DNA from: Alphaproteobacteria bacterium
GTDB lineage: Bacteria > Pseudomonadota > Alphaproteobacteria > Rhodobacterales > Rhodobacteraceae
NCBI GenBank assembly: GCA_030428025.1
Contig: JAUIBJ010000193.1
Location: 1-6,815 of the forward strand
Reading direction: 5' to 3'
DNA length: 6,815 bases
Below the pieces are notes generated by a model that saw only the letters and a program-made list of their open reading frames with translations, searched no databases and was not told the origin of the DNA. Below, in pieces: positions 1 through 5,833 of this stretch (positions within the stretch are counted from its first letter, which is position 1; every line of letters begins with the position of its first letter). The position numbers and the translations under genes were made by a program.

Positions 1-945
1 GGGCAGGTGATGGCCAGTGCGCGCGAGCGCAACGCCGGGGTGGAAGTGTTCGGCATCGCGCCCGGGGATCTCAGGACGATACCGCGCATCGCCGACCCCG
101 AACAGGCCACGGGTGACATCGACCGCTTTGGCGAGGGCGTGGCCATCGGTTCGGGCGTGGCGCAGGAGTTGGGCGTGGGCGTGGGCGACCGGATCAAGCT
201 CATTTCGCCCAACGGGGTGAAGACGGCCTTTGGCACGAGCCCGCGCATCAACGCCTACGAGGTGGTCTATATCTTCCGCGCCGGGCGTTACGACATCGAC
301 CGGGTGCGCGTCTATTTGCCCTTTGCGGAGGCGCAGAGCTTCTTCAACCGGGAGGGTCGGGCGGACGAGCTGGAGGTCATGGTCGAAAACCCCGAGGCGG
401 TGGAGACGATGGCGCTGGACCTGTTGCAGGCGGCGGGCGAGAGGGCCCGGCTCTGGACATGGCAGGACGCCTCGGGCGGGTTTCTGCGGGCGCTGGAGGT
501 GGAGGACAACGTGATGTTCGTGATCCTCTCCATCCTCGTTCTGATCGCGGCGATGAACATCACCTCTGGCCTGATCATGCTGGTCAAGAACAAGGGGCGA
601 GACATCGGCATCCTGCGGACCATGGGGCTGACCGAAGGATCGGTTCTGCGGGTTTTCTTCATCTGCGGGGCATTCACGGGCCTGATCGGCACCGCCTTCG
701 GCGTGGTGCTGGGCTGTCTTTTCGCCATCTATATCGACCCGGTTTTTTCTTTCGTGAACATGGTGATGGGCGGCGGCGTGTGGGATCCGTCGATCCGCGG
801 TATCTATCAGCTTCCCGCCAAGCTGGAGCTTTGGGACGTGCTGTCGGCCGTGGGCCTGTCGCTGGGGCTGAGCTTTTTGGTCACCATCCTTCCCGCCCGG
901 CGGGCGGCACGGATGAACCCTGTGGAGGCGCTGCGCTATGAGTGA
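1..945 (+). CDS. lolC: Lipoprotein-releasing ABC transporter permease (LolC/LolE type), 5'-truncated by window edge
   Basis: This is the inner-membrane permease that, with LolD, extracts outer-membrane lipoproteins from the inner membrane and passes them to the LolA chaperone. The frame is open from base 1, and the GTG/ATG codons at 7-12 are probably internal. About 314 residues are visible, and family members have roughly 410-430, so the first membrane helix and part of the periplasmic domain lie upstream. Counting from base 7, residues 1-165 are the periplasmic domain. Three membrane segments follow near 169-191, 210-236 and 272-297. Between the first two lies the cytoplasmic coupling segment KGRDIGILRTMG, typical of LolC/LolE. 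The C-terminus PARRAARMNPVEALRYE is an FtsX-family ending. The stop overlaps the lolD start by 8 bases, indicating one operon. Many alphaproteobacteria seem to have a single LolC/E-like permease acting as a homodimer, so the lolC versus lolE label is uncertain. Confidence 0.92.
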   Translation, partial: GQVMASARERNAGVEVFGIAPGDLRTIPRIADPEQATGDIDRFGEGVAIGSGVAQELGVGVGDRIKLISPNGVKTAFGTSPRINAYEVVYIFRAGRYDIDRVRVYLPFAEAQSFFNREGRADELEVMVENPEAVETMALDLLQAAGERARLWTWQDASGGFLRALEVEDNVMFVILSILVLIAAMNITSGLIMLVKNKGRDIGILRTMGLTEGSVLRVFFICGAFTGLIGTAFGVVLGCLFAIYIDPVFSFVNMVMGGGVWDPSIRGIYQLPAKLELWDVLSAVGLSLGLSFLVTILPARRAARMNPVEALRYE

Positions 946-1621
946 GCCGATGCTGCGCCTTGACGGGATCGACAAGACCTACAATCGCGGCAGCAGCGGC
1001 GAGGTGCAGGTGCTGCGCGGCACGGCACTTGAGATCGCGGCGGGAGAGATGGTGGCGCTGGTGGCACCCTCGGGCGCGGGCAAGTCGACGCTTCTGCATA
1101 TCGCGGGGCTTCTTGACACGCCCGATGCCGGCACGGTCGAGATCGGAGGCGAGGCGATGACGGGCCTGTCCGACCGGCGCCGCACCGTGGCGCGCCGGCG
1201 CGAGGTGGGCTTTGTCTATCAGTTCCATCACCTGCTGCCGGAGTTCACCGCGCGGGAAAACATCGTGCTGCCGCAACTCGCCAATGCGGTGCCCAGGGCC
1301 GATGCCGTGGCGCGGGCGGACGAGTTGTTGGCTCGGGTGGGCATCGCCGGGCGGTCGACACACCGGCCTTCGGCCATGTCGGGGGGCGAGCAGCAGCGGG
1401 TGGCCTTCTGCCGGGCGCTGGCCAACAGCCCGCGGCTTTTGCTGGCCGATGAGCCCACCGGCAACCTCGACCCAGCGACCTCGGATCAGGTGTTCGACAC
1501 GCTGATGGAACTGGTGCGCGGCACTGGCCTTGCCGCGCTGATCGCCACCCACAATCTCGAGCTTGCTGCGCGGATGGATCGGGTGGTGCGGCTCGATCAG
1601 GGGCAGGTGGTGGCCGGCTGA
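938..1621 (+). CDS. lolD: Lipoprotein-releasing system ATP-binding protein LolD
   Basis: This is the cytoplasmic ATPase that powers lipoprotein release by the LolC/E permease encoded just upstream. The 227-residue length is normal for LolD. All ABC motifs are visible: Walker A APSGAGKST (43-51), Q-loop glutamine 95 within VYQFHHLLPEF, which is characteristic of LolD, signature SGGEQQ (148-153), Walker B LLLADEP (167-173) with catalytic Glu172, D-loop GNLD (175-178) and switch His205. The first glycine of the Walker A consensus is alanine (Ala43); the invariant GKST is intact, so activity is expected. The ATG lies inside the end of the permease gene with GGAGG at 924-928, nine bases upstream, which fits translational coupling. 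No convincing terminator follows it. Confidence 0.96.
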   Translation: MSEPMLRLDGIDKTYNRGSSGEVQVLRGTALEIAAGEMVALVAPSGAGKSTLLHIAGLLDTPDAGTVEIGGEAMTGLSDRRRTVARRREVGFVYQFHHLLPEFTARENIVLPQLANAVPRADAVARADELLARVGIAGRSTHRPSAMSGGEQQRVAFCRALANSPRLLLADEPTGNLDPATSDQVFDTLMELVRGTGLAALIATHNLELAARMDRVVRLDQGQVVAG

Positions 1622-1722
1622 TCGCCGATTCGTTTCGGCTGAAAGCGGCTTCAGAAGGATTGAATTGACCTTCGCGGACGCGCCGATCAAGTTGCCCGGA
1701 CCTGAAAACTACGGAGGGGCGG

Positions 1723-2706
1723 ATGAGGTCGGTAGCGCTGGACGAGGTCGAGGCGACGACGAAAGCGGCGCTGATGCGCCACGGCGCGGAGGAGTGGATC
1801 GCCGGCGAAGTGGCGCGCGCGGTGCGCGCGGCCGAGGCGGTGGGCAACCGGATCTGCGGGCTTTATTACCTGGAAAGCTATTGCAAACAGCTGCAAAGCG
1901 GCCGGGTGAAGGGGGATGTGGAGCCGGAGGTGACGCGCCCGCGTCCCGGCGCGGTGACGGTCGATGCCCGGCTTGGTTTCGCGCAGCCTGCCTTTGCGCG
2001 CGGACTACCCGAGGCGGCGAAGGCCGCGCGGGAATGTGGCGTGGCGAGCCTTGCCATCTGTCATGCCCATACCTGCACGTCGCTGGGGTATTTCACCGAA
2101 CAGATCGCACGCGAGGGGCTGATCGGGCTGGGGATGACCAACGCCTCGCCCATCGTCGCGCCGCCGGAGGGCAAGACAAGGGTGATCGGCACCAACCCCA
2201 TCTCCTTTGCGGTGCCCGACGGGCAGGGGGGCTTGGCGATGCTGTTCGACCAGTCCACCACCACCGTGGCCCTTGGCAAGATCACCATGGCAAAGGCGGC
2301 GGGCGAGGCGATCCCCGAGGGCTGGGCGGTGGATGCCGAGGGCAAGCCTACCACCGACCCCGAGGCCGCGCTTGGCGGCTCGCTGGTCAGCATGGGGGGC
2401 TACAAGGGCTGGGGCTTTGGCCTGATGGCCGAATTCCTTGCCGCCGGCATGACCGGCAGTCGCGCGGGGCCGGATATCGGCCCGCTGAAGGCGCCGGAAG
2501 GGGAGCCGCACGATATCGGTGACTATTACCTGCTGATCGACCCGGGGCTCTCGGGCGCCTTTCACGACCGCTTCGCCCGGGTGGCGGAGGTCGTGGACCG
2601 CGACGGGGGCGGCCGCATCCCCGGCGCGGGGCGGCAGGAGACCGACCCGGTGGAGGTGGACGAGGCCGTCTGGGCTCAGACGCTGGCGCTGGCCGGGAAG
2701 GGCTGA
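1723..2706 (+). CDS. Ldh2/malate-lactate dehydrogenase-like (AllD/ComC/DpkA superfamily) oxidoreductase, divergent active site
   Basis: This 327-residue protein belongs to the Ldh2 family of NAD(P)H-dependent 2-oxoacid or imine reductases (L-malate, L-lactate, ureidoglycolate, sulfolactate and delta1-piperideine-2-carboxylate enzymes). Family signatures are the N-terminal helices ending in a G-x-x-x-x-G-L-x-x-L motif (41-50), GLIGLGMTNASPIVAP (132-147), the nucleotide-binding IGTNPISFA (155-163), the FDQSTT strand (175-180), PEGWAVDAEGKPTTDP, and the KGWGFGLM helix. The length is at the short end of the family. Aligned by eye to my recollection of E. coli AllD, the Ser-His-Gly motif is Ile44-Cys45-Gly46, the following Arg is Tyr49, and the catalytic histidine position is Thr117, with histidines at 114 and 116 nearby. 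The substrate therefore cannot be assigned. GGAGG at 1713-1717 sits five bases before the ATG. The gene is separated from lolD by 101 bases and may be transcribed separately or as a distal operon gene. Confidence 0.9.
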   Translation: MRSVALDEVEATTKAALMRHGAEEWIAGEVARAVRAAEAVGNRICGLYYLESYCKQLQSGRVKGDVEPEVTRPRPGAVTVDARLGFAQPAFARGLPEAAKAARECGVASLAICHAHTCTSLGYFTEQIAREGLIGLGMTNASPIVAPPEGKTRVIGTNPISFAVPDGQGGLAMLFDQSTTTVALGKITMAKAAGEAIPEGWAVDAEGKPTTDPEAALGGSLVSMGGYKGWGFGLMAEFLAAGMTGSRAGPDIGPLKAPEGEPHDIGDYYLLIDPGLSGAFHDRFARVAEVVDRDGGGRIPGAGRQETDPVEVDEAVWAQTLALAGKG

Positions 2707-2709
2707 CCC

Positions 2710-2721
2710 GCGCGGCCGCGC
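2710..2721. repeat. 12-base perfect palindrome between convergent stop codons
   Basis: GCGCGGCCGCGC lies in the 15-base gap between the end of the oxidoreductase gene and the end of the acyltransferase gene. It reads the same on both strands and has no loop and no T tract, so it is not a classical intrinsic terminator. It could slow polymerase or simply reflect high GC content. Confidence 0.4.
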
Positions 2722-3861
2722 CTATTCGGGCTTGCCGGAGGGACCTTGCGCCGGGGCGCGGGCCGCGAACGGGCGGCGGGTCTTCAGTTTCATGAAATAG
2801 GCCTCGACCGTGCGGAAGCTGAGTTCGGCAACGAGGATGCTGAGCAGCGTGTAGGCCACGAAGACGATAGTGGGGCCGAGCCCCGCGGCCTTTGCGACCT
2901 GCGTCACCGCATGCAGCGCGAAGAGGTGGTAGAGGTAGATACCATAGCTGATCTCGCCCACCCGCGCGACCGGCCGGAAGGCCAGGACCGGGCGCAGGAC
3001 GTGATCTTCCCGCACAACGATGGTGATGAGGCTCAGGCACATCATCGCGTGGATGGCGAGGTTGGGCAGCCCGGCGATGTCTGCGGGCGCAAGCTGGATG
3101 ACAATGGCGAGGCCGAGGAAGGCGGCGAGCGGTGCGTAGCTGTGGCCCAGGAGCCGGAAGGCGGCGGCAAACCCCCGCGGGTCGTGCAGAAGAATCGCGG
3201 TGAGAGAGCCCATCAGGATCGGCGCATAGGTGGCGGTGGGCAGGGCCAGGAACAGTTCGCCCACCTGGACCGGCCGGATGCCGAATACCGCCAGCAGCCC
3301 CATCGCGCCGGCCACGTTGAGCGCGATCCCCGTCAGCAGCACCGGCACGATCCAGCGACGGGGCAGCATCAGCAGCAGGAGCGGCCAGAGCAGGTAATAC
3401 TGTTCCTCCACCGCCAGAGACCATGTCGGCGCGAGAAGGGGGATGTCCTCGGTCAGGAAGTTGGACAGGAAGAGGTAGTAATAGGGCAGGATGTCCAGAT
3501 ACTGGCGCTCGCCGTTCAACCCGATGAACAGTATTGCGGCAAGGGTGACCACCAGAAAATAGACCGGCACGATCCGGCAGATCCGGCGCCAGTAGAACTG
3601 GCGCAGAGAGAAGCTGCCGTCGCGCGCCTCTTCCCGCAGAAGAAGCGTTGTGATCAGGAAGCCGCTGAGAACGAAGAAGAAATCGACGCCCAGAAAGCCG
3701 CGGGCAAGGATCGGGACAGGCTCGGACGTGGTGTCGAGGTAAGGCCCGTGATGCCAGAGTACCGCGAAGATGCACACGAAGCGCAGCCCGTCGAGCGAGC
3801 CGAAACGGCGCAGATTCCGGTAGGCCCGGTAGCTTTCGGTTGTTCCCGCGGCGGATGTCAT
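2722..3861 (-). CDS. Acyltransferase 3 family integral-membrane O-acyltransferase (OafA/YrhL-like)
   Basis: This polytopic inner-membrane enzyme of 379 residues probably transfers an acetyl or other acyl group from a cytoplasmic donor to an exported sugar such as LPS, O-antigen or exopolysaccharide. Family hallmarks are all present: SLDGLRFVCIFAVLWHH (22-38) with the conserved Arg27 and a His at 37/38, GFLGVDFFFVLSGFLI (55-70), the basic RRICRIVP loop (92-99), TWSLAVEEQYYLLWP (146-160), and a C-terminal ISYGIYLYHLF helix. About ten hydrophobic segments run to the end, and there is no SGNH esterase domain fused at the C-terminus, so this is the short acyltransferase-only form. The start follows a weak AGGT-like site; no better methionine is visible. 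No polysaccharide cluster surrounds it in the window, so the acceptor is unknown. It is convergent with the oxidoreductase gene. Confidence 0.93.
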   Translation of the reverse strand: MTSAAGTTESYRAYRNLRRFGSLDGLRFVCIFAVLWHHGPYLDTTSEPVPILARGFLGVDFFFVLSGFLITTLLLREEARDGSFSLRQFYWRRICRIVPVYFLVVTLAAILFIGLNGERQYLDILPYYYLFLSNFLTEDIPLLAPTWSLAVEEQYYLLWPLLLLMLPRRWIVPVLLTGIALNVAGAMGLLAVFGIRPVQVGELFLALPTATYAPILMGSLTAILLHDPRGFAAAFRLLGHSYAPLAAFLGLAIVIQLAPADIAGLPNLAIHAMMCLSLITIVVREDHVLRPVLAFRPVARVGEISYGIYLYHLFALHAVTQVAKAAGLGPTIVFVAYTLLSILVAELSFRTVEAYFMKLKTRRPFAARAPAQGPSGKPE

Positions 3862-3972
3862 GCGCGTGATTTACCTGAAAACGGGGGCTCGGGTCACAAA
3901 CAATCGCTGCCAGGCGCCGAGAACGCGCAGAGGCCGTGGCATTCGCGCCGCTTAAGCCGACACGGGCGGGCC

Positions 3973-4001
3973 TGAATGCTGTCTTCCCTTTCTTTGGTCA
4001 A
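3973..4001 (-). promoter_or_regulatory. Weak candidate sigma-70 promoter for the acyltransferase gene
   Basis: On the minus strand TTGACC (4001-3996) is followed after 17 bases by CATTCA (3978-3973). The -35 element is good but the -10 is poor. It lies in the 152-base gap (3862-4013) upstream of the acyltransferase gene, about 110 bases from its ATG. I see nothing else convincing in that gap: no small gene and no clear terminator for the gene before it. Confidence 0.2.
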
Positions 4002-4013
4002 GGCCGAAACGGG

Positions 4014-4322
4014 TTAGCCGCCGCAGCGGGCCTGCATCATTTGCAGGCCTGCCGTGCGGTCGGTGGCGGCGGTCCGGATGATGGTGCGGCTGTCGGAAGC
4101 CGAACACCCGTCGATCACGATCCGCCGGTTCCGACGGATGGCGAGATCGACCATGTAAAGCTCGGCTTGCGAGAGTTGTCGGAACTCCGCCGGTGAAAAC
4201 CGGCGCGGGACAAGGTCAGTCGGATCGGGTTCTTCGGCGTCCTGGGCGAAGAGCGCGGGGGCGGGCAGGCAGGCAAGCCCGATCCAGCCGAGGACGGCGC
4301 GGCGAGGGGCAGTTATGGGCAT
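4014..4322 (-). CDS. Small exported protein of unknown function with two cysteines
   Basis: I do not recognise a family for this 102-residue protein. It begins with a signal peptide: Arg7-Arg8 in a PRRAVLG context, a hydrophobic stretch to about residue 22, and a likely cleavage after Leu-Phe-Ala26. The paired arginines resemble a Tat signal, although ordinary Sec export is equally possible. The mature part of about 76 residues has an acidic start, a segment FSPAEFRQLSQAELYMVDLA (42-61), a basic patch RRNRR (63-67), and two cysteines, Cys73 and Cys100, that could form a disulfide in the periplasm. AAGGAG (4336-4331) lies eight bases before the ATG, which supports this start. The gene begins 46 bases after the ydcZ-like gene on the same strand and may share its transcript. 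Confidence 0.75.
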   Translation of the reverse strand: MPITAPRRAVLGWIGLACLPAPALFAQDAEEPDPTDLVPRRFSPAEFRQLSQAELYMVDLAIRRNRRIVIDGCSASDSRTIIRTAATDRTAGLQMMQARCGG

Positions 4323-4330
4323 GGCGGTAT

Positions 4331-4336
4331 CTCCTT
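4331..4336 (-). promoter_or_regulatory. Strong ribosome binding site for the small exported protein
   Basis: AAGGAG on the minus strand, eight bases from the ATG at 4322-4320. It is the main sequence evidence that this short open frame is a real gene. Confidence 0.75.
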
Positions 4337-4368
4337 TGCGGACAGCCTAGCACGGGACGCCGGCAGGC

Positions 4369-4812
4369 CTAAACCTGCTGCGTGACGAAGACGCCGGCGG
4401 CCATCAGCCCGATCCCCGCCATCCTTGTCAGCGACAGCGGCGAGACGGCCGCGCCAAAGAGCCCGAAATGGTCGATCGCGGCGGCGCTGATCAACTGGCC
4501 CAGCAGCACGAAGAAGACCGCGTTGCCGACGCCGAATTTCGGCGCGACGAAGGTGATGGAAAGAACGTAGAAAGCCACCAGCAAACCGGCGAGGAACAGG
4601 TGCTTTGGCGCCGTTGGCGCGTTCAGCAGGGCGGCGGGCTTGGTCAGGACAAGAACCGCCACCGTCGCGCTCAGGGCGACCACGAAGAGGATCACGGCGG
4701 CGGCGGCCGGCGAGCCGAGCCGGATGCCGAGGGCGGCGTTGAGGGCGGCGAGCATCGGAATGCCGAAGCCGGCGGCCAGCATGACGAGGGCATAGGTGGT
4801 GTTAAAGGGCAT
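4369..4812 (-). CDS. DMT-superfamily transporter of the YdcZ/DUF606 family
   Basis: This small inner-membrane protein has 147 residues from the start chosen here. It has five hydrophobic segments near residues 7-27, 36-56, 72-91, 95-113 and 122-143. The motif GQLISAAAIDHFGLFG (105-120), the early Asn25, and the overall size of about 140-150 residues are typical of the DUF606/YdcZ family, which is related to drug/metabolite transporters; substrates are not established. The frame stays open upstream to an ATG at 4857. I prefer the ATG at 4812 because GGAG (4826-4823) lies ten bases before it and because the 15 extra residues are polar and cysteine-containing, unlike a family N-terminus. The gene diverges from the cytochrome genes across a 131-base regulatory region and is followed by the small exported protein gene. 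Confidence 0.88.
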   Translation of the reverse strand: MPFNTTYALVMLAAGFGIPMLAALNAALGIRLGSPAAAAVILFVVALSATVAVLVLTKPAALLNAPTAPKHLFLAGLLVAFYVLSITFVAPKFGVGNAVFFVLLGQLISAAAIDHFGLFGAAVSPLSLTRMAGIGLMAAGVFVTQQV

Positions 4813-4822
4813 TGAAGCACAT

Positions 4823-4826
4823 CTCC
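4823..4826 (-). promoter_or_regulatory. Ribosome binding site that decides the start of the YdcZ-like gene
   Basis: GGAG on the minus strand, ten bases upstream of the ATG at 4812-4810. The alternative upstream ATG at 4857 would begin inside the putative sigma-54 element and lacks comparable support. Confidence 0.55.
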
Positions 4827-4840
4827 GCAAAAGGACGGTT

Positions 4841-4856
4841 TGGCACGAGATTTGCA
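4841..4856 (+). promoter_or_regulatory. Sigma-54 (RpoN) -24/-12 promoter upstream of the cytochrome genes
   Basis: TGGCACG (4841-4847), four bases, then TTGCA (4852-4856) matches the sigma-54 consensus TGGCACG-N4-TTGCW at all specified bases, including the GG (4842-4843) and GC (4854-4855) pairs at the correct spacing; the preceding base is a pyrimidine, also as expected. Transcription would run rightward from about 4867, giving a 5' leader of about 77 bases before the cytochrome ATG at 4944. RpoN promoters need an enhancer-binding protein; its sites would normally lie 80-150 bases upstream, inside the ydcZ-like gene, and I could not identify them by eye. Confidence 0.6.
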
Positions 4857-4869
4857 CGGAAATCCTCGC

Positions 4870-4883
4870 CTGATCCAGATCAA
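4870..4883. promoter_or_regulatory. FNR/DNR-type binding site (anaerobox)
   Basis: CTGAT-CCAG-ATCAA differs from the FNR/DNR/NnrR consensus TTGAT-N4-ATCAA at only the first base. Its centre is about 67 bases before the lipoprotein cytochrome ATG and about 64 bases before the YdcZ-like ATG on the other strand. If it activates the cytochrome genes at the usual -41.5 position, the transcript would start near 4918, but the -10 there (TTGACT, 4906-4911) is poor. Relative to the sigma-54 start near 4867 it lies just downstream, where a bound regulator could instead repress. Confidence 0.6.
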
Positions 4884-4943
4884 TGTGGCGTGCCGGCCCG
4901 CGTGGTTGACTAGAGCAACAGGCGACAGGACGCGGAGCGGGAG

Positions 4944-5342
4944 ATGAGATTTGCCGGTGCCATCACGGGGTTTGCGCTGGCGCTTGCCGCCTGCGCCGCG
5001 ACGGAGCCCGACCCCGAGCCCGAGGTGGGGCGCGCGCTCTATGCCCAGTATTGCGTGATCTGCCATGGCGAGAGCGGGCGGGGCGACGGGGTTCTGGCGC
5101 GCGATCTGCCGGTGCCGCCGGCCGACCTGACCGGCCTTGCGGCCCGCAATGGCGGCGCCTTTCCGTGGAGCGACGTGATGGCCAAGGTGCATGGCTATGC
5201 GGGCCGCGCGCATGTGATGCCGGAATTCGGCACGGTGCTGACCGGCCCTACGGTGATGTGGCGCGACGAGGCCGGCACTCGGATGGAAACCCCGGCGGGA
5301 CTTCTGGCGATCGCGCGCTATCTGGCGTCGATACAGGCTTGA
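4944..5342 (+). CDS. Mono-haem c-type cytochrome, predicted lipoprotein
   Basis: This 132-residue protein carries a lipoprotein signal: a hydrophobic stretch at 5-16 and lipobox Leu14-Ala15-Ala16-Cys17. Alanine follows the lipidated Cys17, which is compatible with outer-membrane sorting by Lol. An acidic, proline-rich tether (20-27) leads to a cytochrome c fold with haem motif CVICH (37-41) and the probable sixth ligand Met92 in VMPEF. It resembles the cbb3-oxidase subunit III/cytochrome c class and probably passes electrons to or from a membrane-bound partner on the periplasmic side; the partner is unknown. GGAG at 4934-4937, six bases before the ATG, supports the start. The next gene, 13 bases on, encodes a related cytochrome, so they probably form one operon. 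The sigma-54-like and FNR-like sites lie upstream. Confidence 0.92.
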   Translation: MRFAGAITGFALALAACAATEPDPEPEVGRALYAQYCVICHGESGRGDGVLARDLPVPPADLTGLAARNGGAFPWSDVMAKVHGYAGRAHVMPEFGTVLTGPTVMWRDEAGTRMETPAGLLAIARYLASIQA

Positions 5343-5355
5343 GGGAGGACACGCG

Positions 5356-5763
5356 ATGCGTATGACGGCGATTGCAACCTGCGTGGCGGCCACTCTGGCG
5401 GCCGGCCAGGCCGTGGCCGACGACATTTCGGAGGGGCGCGAGACCTTCTGGCGCTACTGTTCGAGCTGTCACGGCGAGGATGCCGACGGGATGGGGCCGA
5501 TGCGCCCGGTGCTGATTGTGCCGCCCAAGGATCTGACGGTTCTGACCGAAGAGAATGACGGCACCTTTCCGCTGGAGCGGGTGATCCACCGGATCGACGG
5601 GCGCGACCCGCTGGTCTCTCACGGCAGCGAGATGCCGGTCTATGGCGATTTCTTCAACGAAGGCGGGCGGGTGACGCTTGAGGCCGGGAGTGGCGAAAAC
5701 GTCGAGACCAGCGGCGTGGTAGCCCATCTGGTGGCCTATCTGCGCTCGATCCAGGGGAACTGA
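5356..5763 (+). CDS. Mono-haem c-type cytochrome, soluble periplasmic
   Basis: This 135-residue protein has a Sec signal peptide ending in Ala19-Val20-Ala21, so the mature protein starts near Asp22. The haem attachment motif is CSSCH (35-39), and Met93 in SEMPVYG is the likely axial ligand. It is visibly homologous to the preceding cytochrome: both share CHGE, PP-x-DLT, N-x-G-x-FP, a valine-rich helix, an MP-x-(F/Y) ligand loop and a C-terminal YL-x-SIQ helix. The pair therefore probably arose by tandem duplication, after which one copy gained a lipoprotein anchor and the other a cleavable signal. GGAGG (5345-5349) lies six bases before the ATG. A natural reading is a soluble electron shuttle with a membrane-attached partner, but no terminal reductase or oxidase is in the window to name the pathway. 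Confidence 0.92.
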   Translation: MRMTAIATCVAATLAAGQAVADDISEGRETFWRYCSSCHGEDADGMGPMRPVLIVPPKDLTVLTEENDGTFPLERVIHRIDGRDPLVSHGSEMPVYGDFFNEGGRVTLEAGSGENVETSGVVAHLVAYLRSIQGN

Positions 5764-5833
5764 ACCGAGCCGGAGCCCGCGATTTCTGATCCGTCGGGCC
5801 GCTTGACGCGTAGGCACCCCATGGAGGTGCACT

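Noticed and set aside
7..12. GTG/ATG codons at 7 and 10 as the true start of the permease
   Set aside because: The frame is open to base 1, no ribosome binding site precedes them, and starting here would remove the first membrane helix and part of the periplasmic domain expected of the family.
1639..1654. CTGAA...TTCAG inverted repeat after lolD as a terminator
   Set aside because: The stem is only five base pairs with no T tract, well within chance.
1665..1693. TTGACC at 1665-1670 as a -35 element for the oxidoreductase gene
   Set aside because: At 16-18 bases downstream there is no reasonable -10 hexamer (CAAGTT or similar), so a promoter cannot be supported.
1563..2522. Plus-strand 319-residue open frame overlapping lolD end and the oxidoreductase gene
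   Set aside because: Its sequence is Gly/Arg-rich with no motifs, while the alternative frame encodes a clear Ldh2-family protein with a good ribosome binding site.
3586..3604. Perfect 7-base inverted repeat GCGCCAG-N5-CTGGCGC
   Set aside because: It lies inside the acyltransferase coding sequence, where the encoded residues are conserved family positions, so it is probably incidental.
2387..3775. Long minus-strand open frame overlapping the acyltransferase gene in another frame
   Set aside because: Its translation is rich in Arg, Pro, His and Ala without domains, and it runs through the well-supported acyltransferase and the end of the oxidoreductase gene. It is a high-GC shadow.
2746..3975. 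Plus-strand 409-residue open frame opposite the acyltransferase
   Set aside because: The composition is dominated by Glu, Gln, Arg, Asp and Gly, as expected from the antisense of a membrane protein gene; there is no recognisable domain and no good ribosome binding site.
4692..5426. Minus-strand 244-residue open frame across the divergent region
   Set aside because: It overlaps both the YdcZ-like gene and the two cytochrome genes out of frame and shows no coherent domain.
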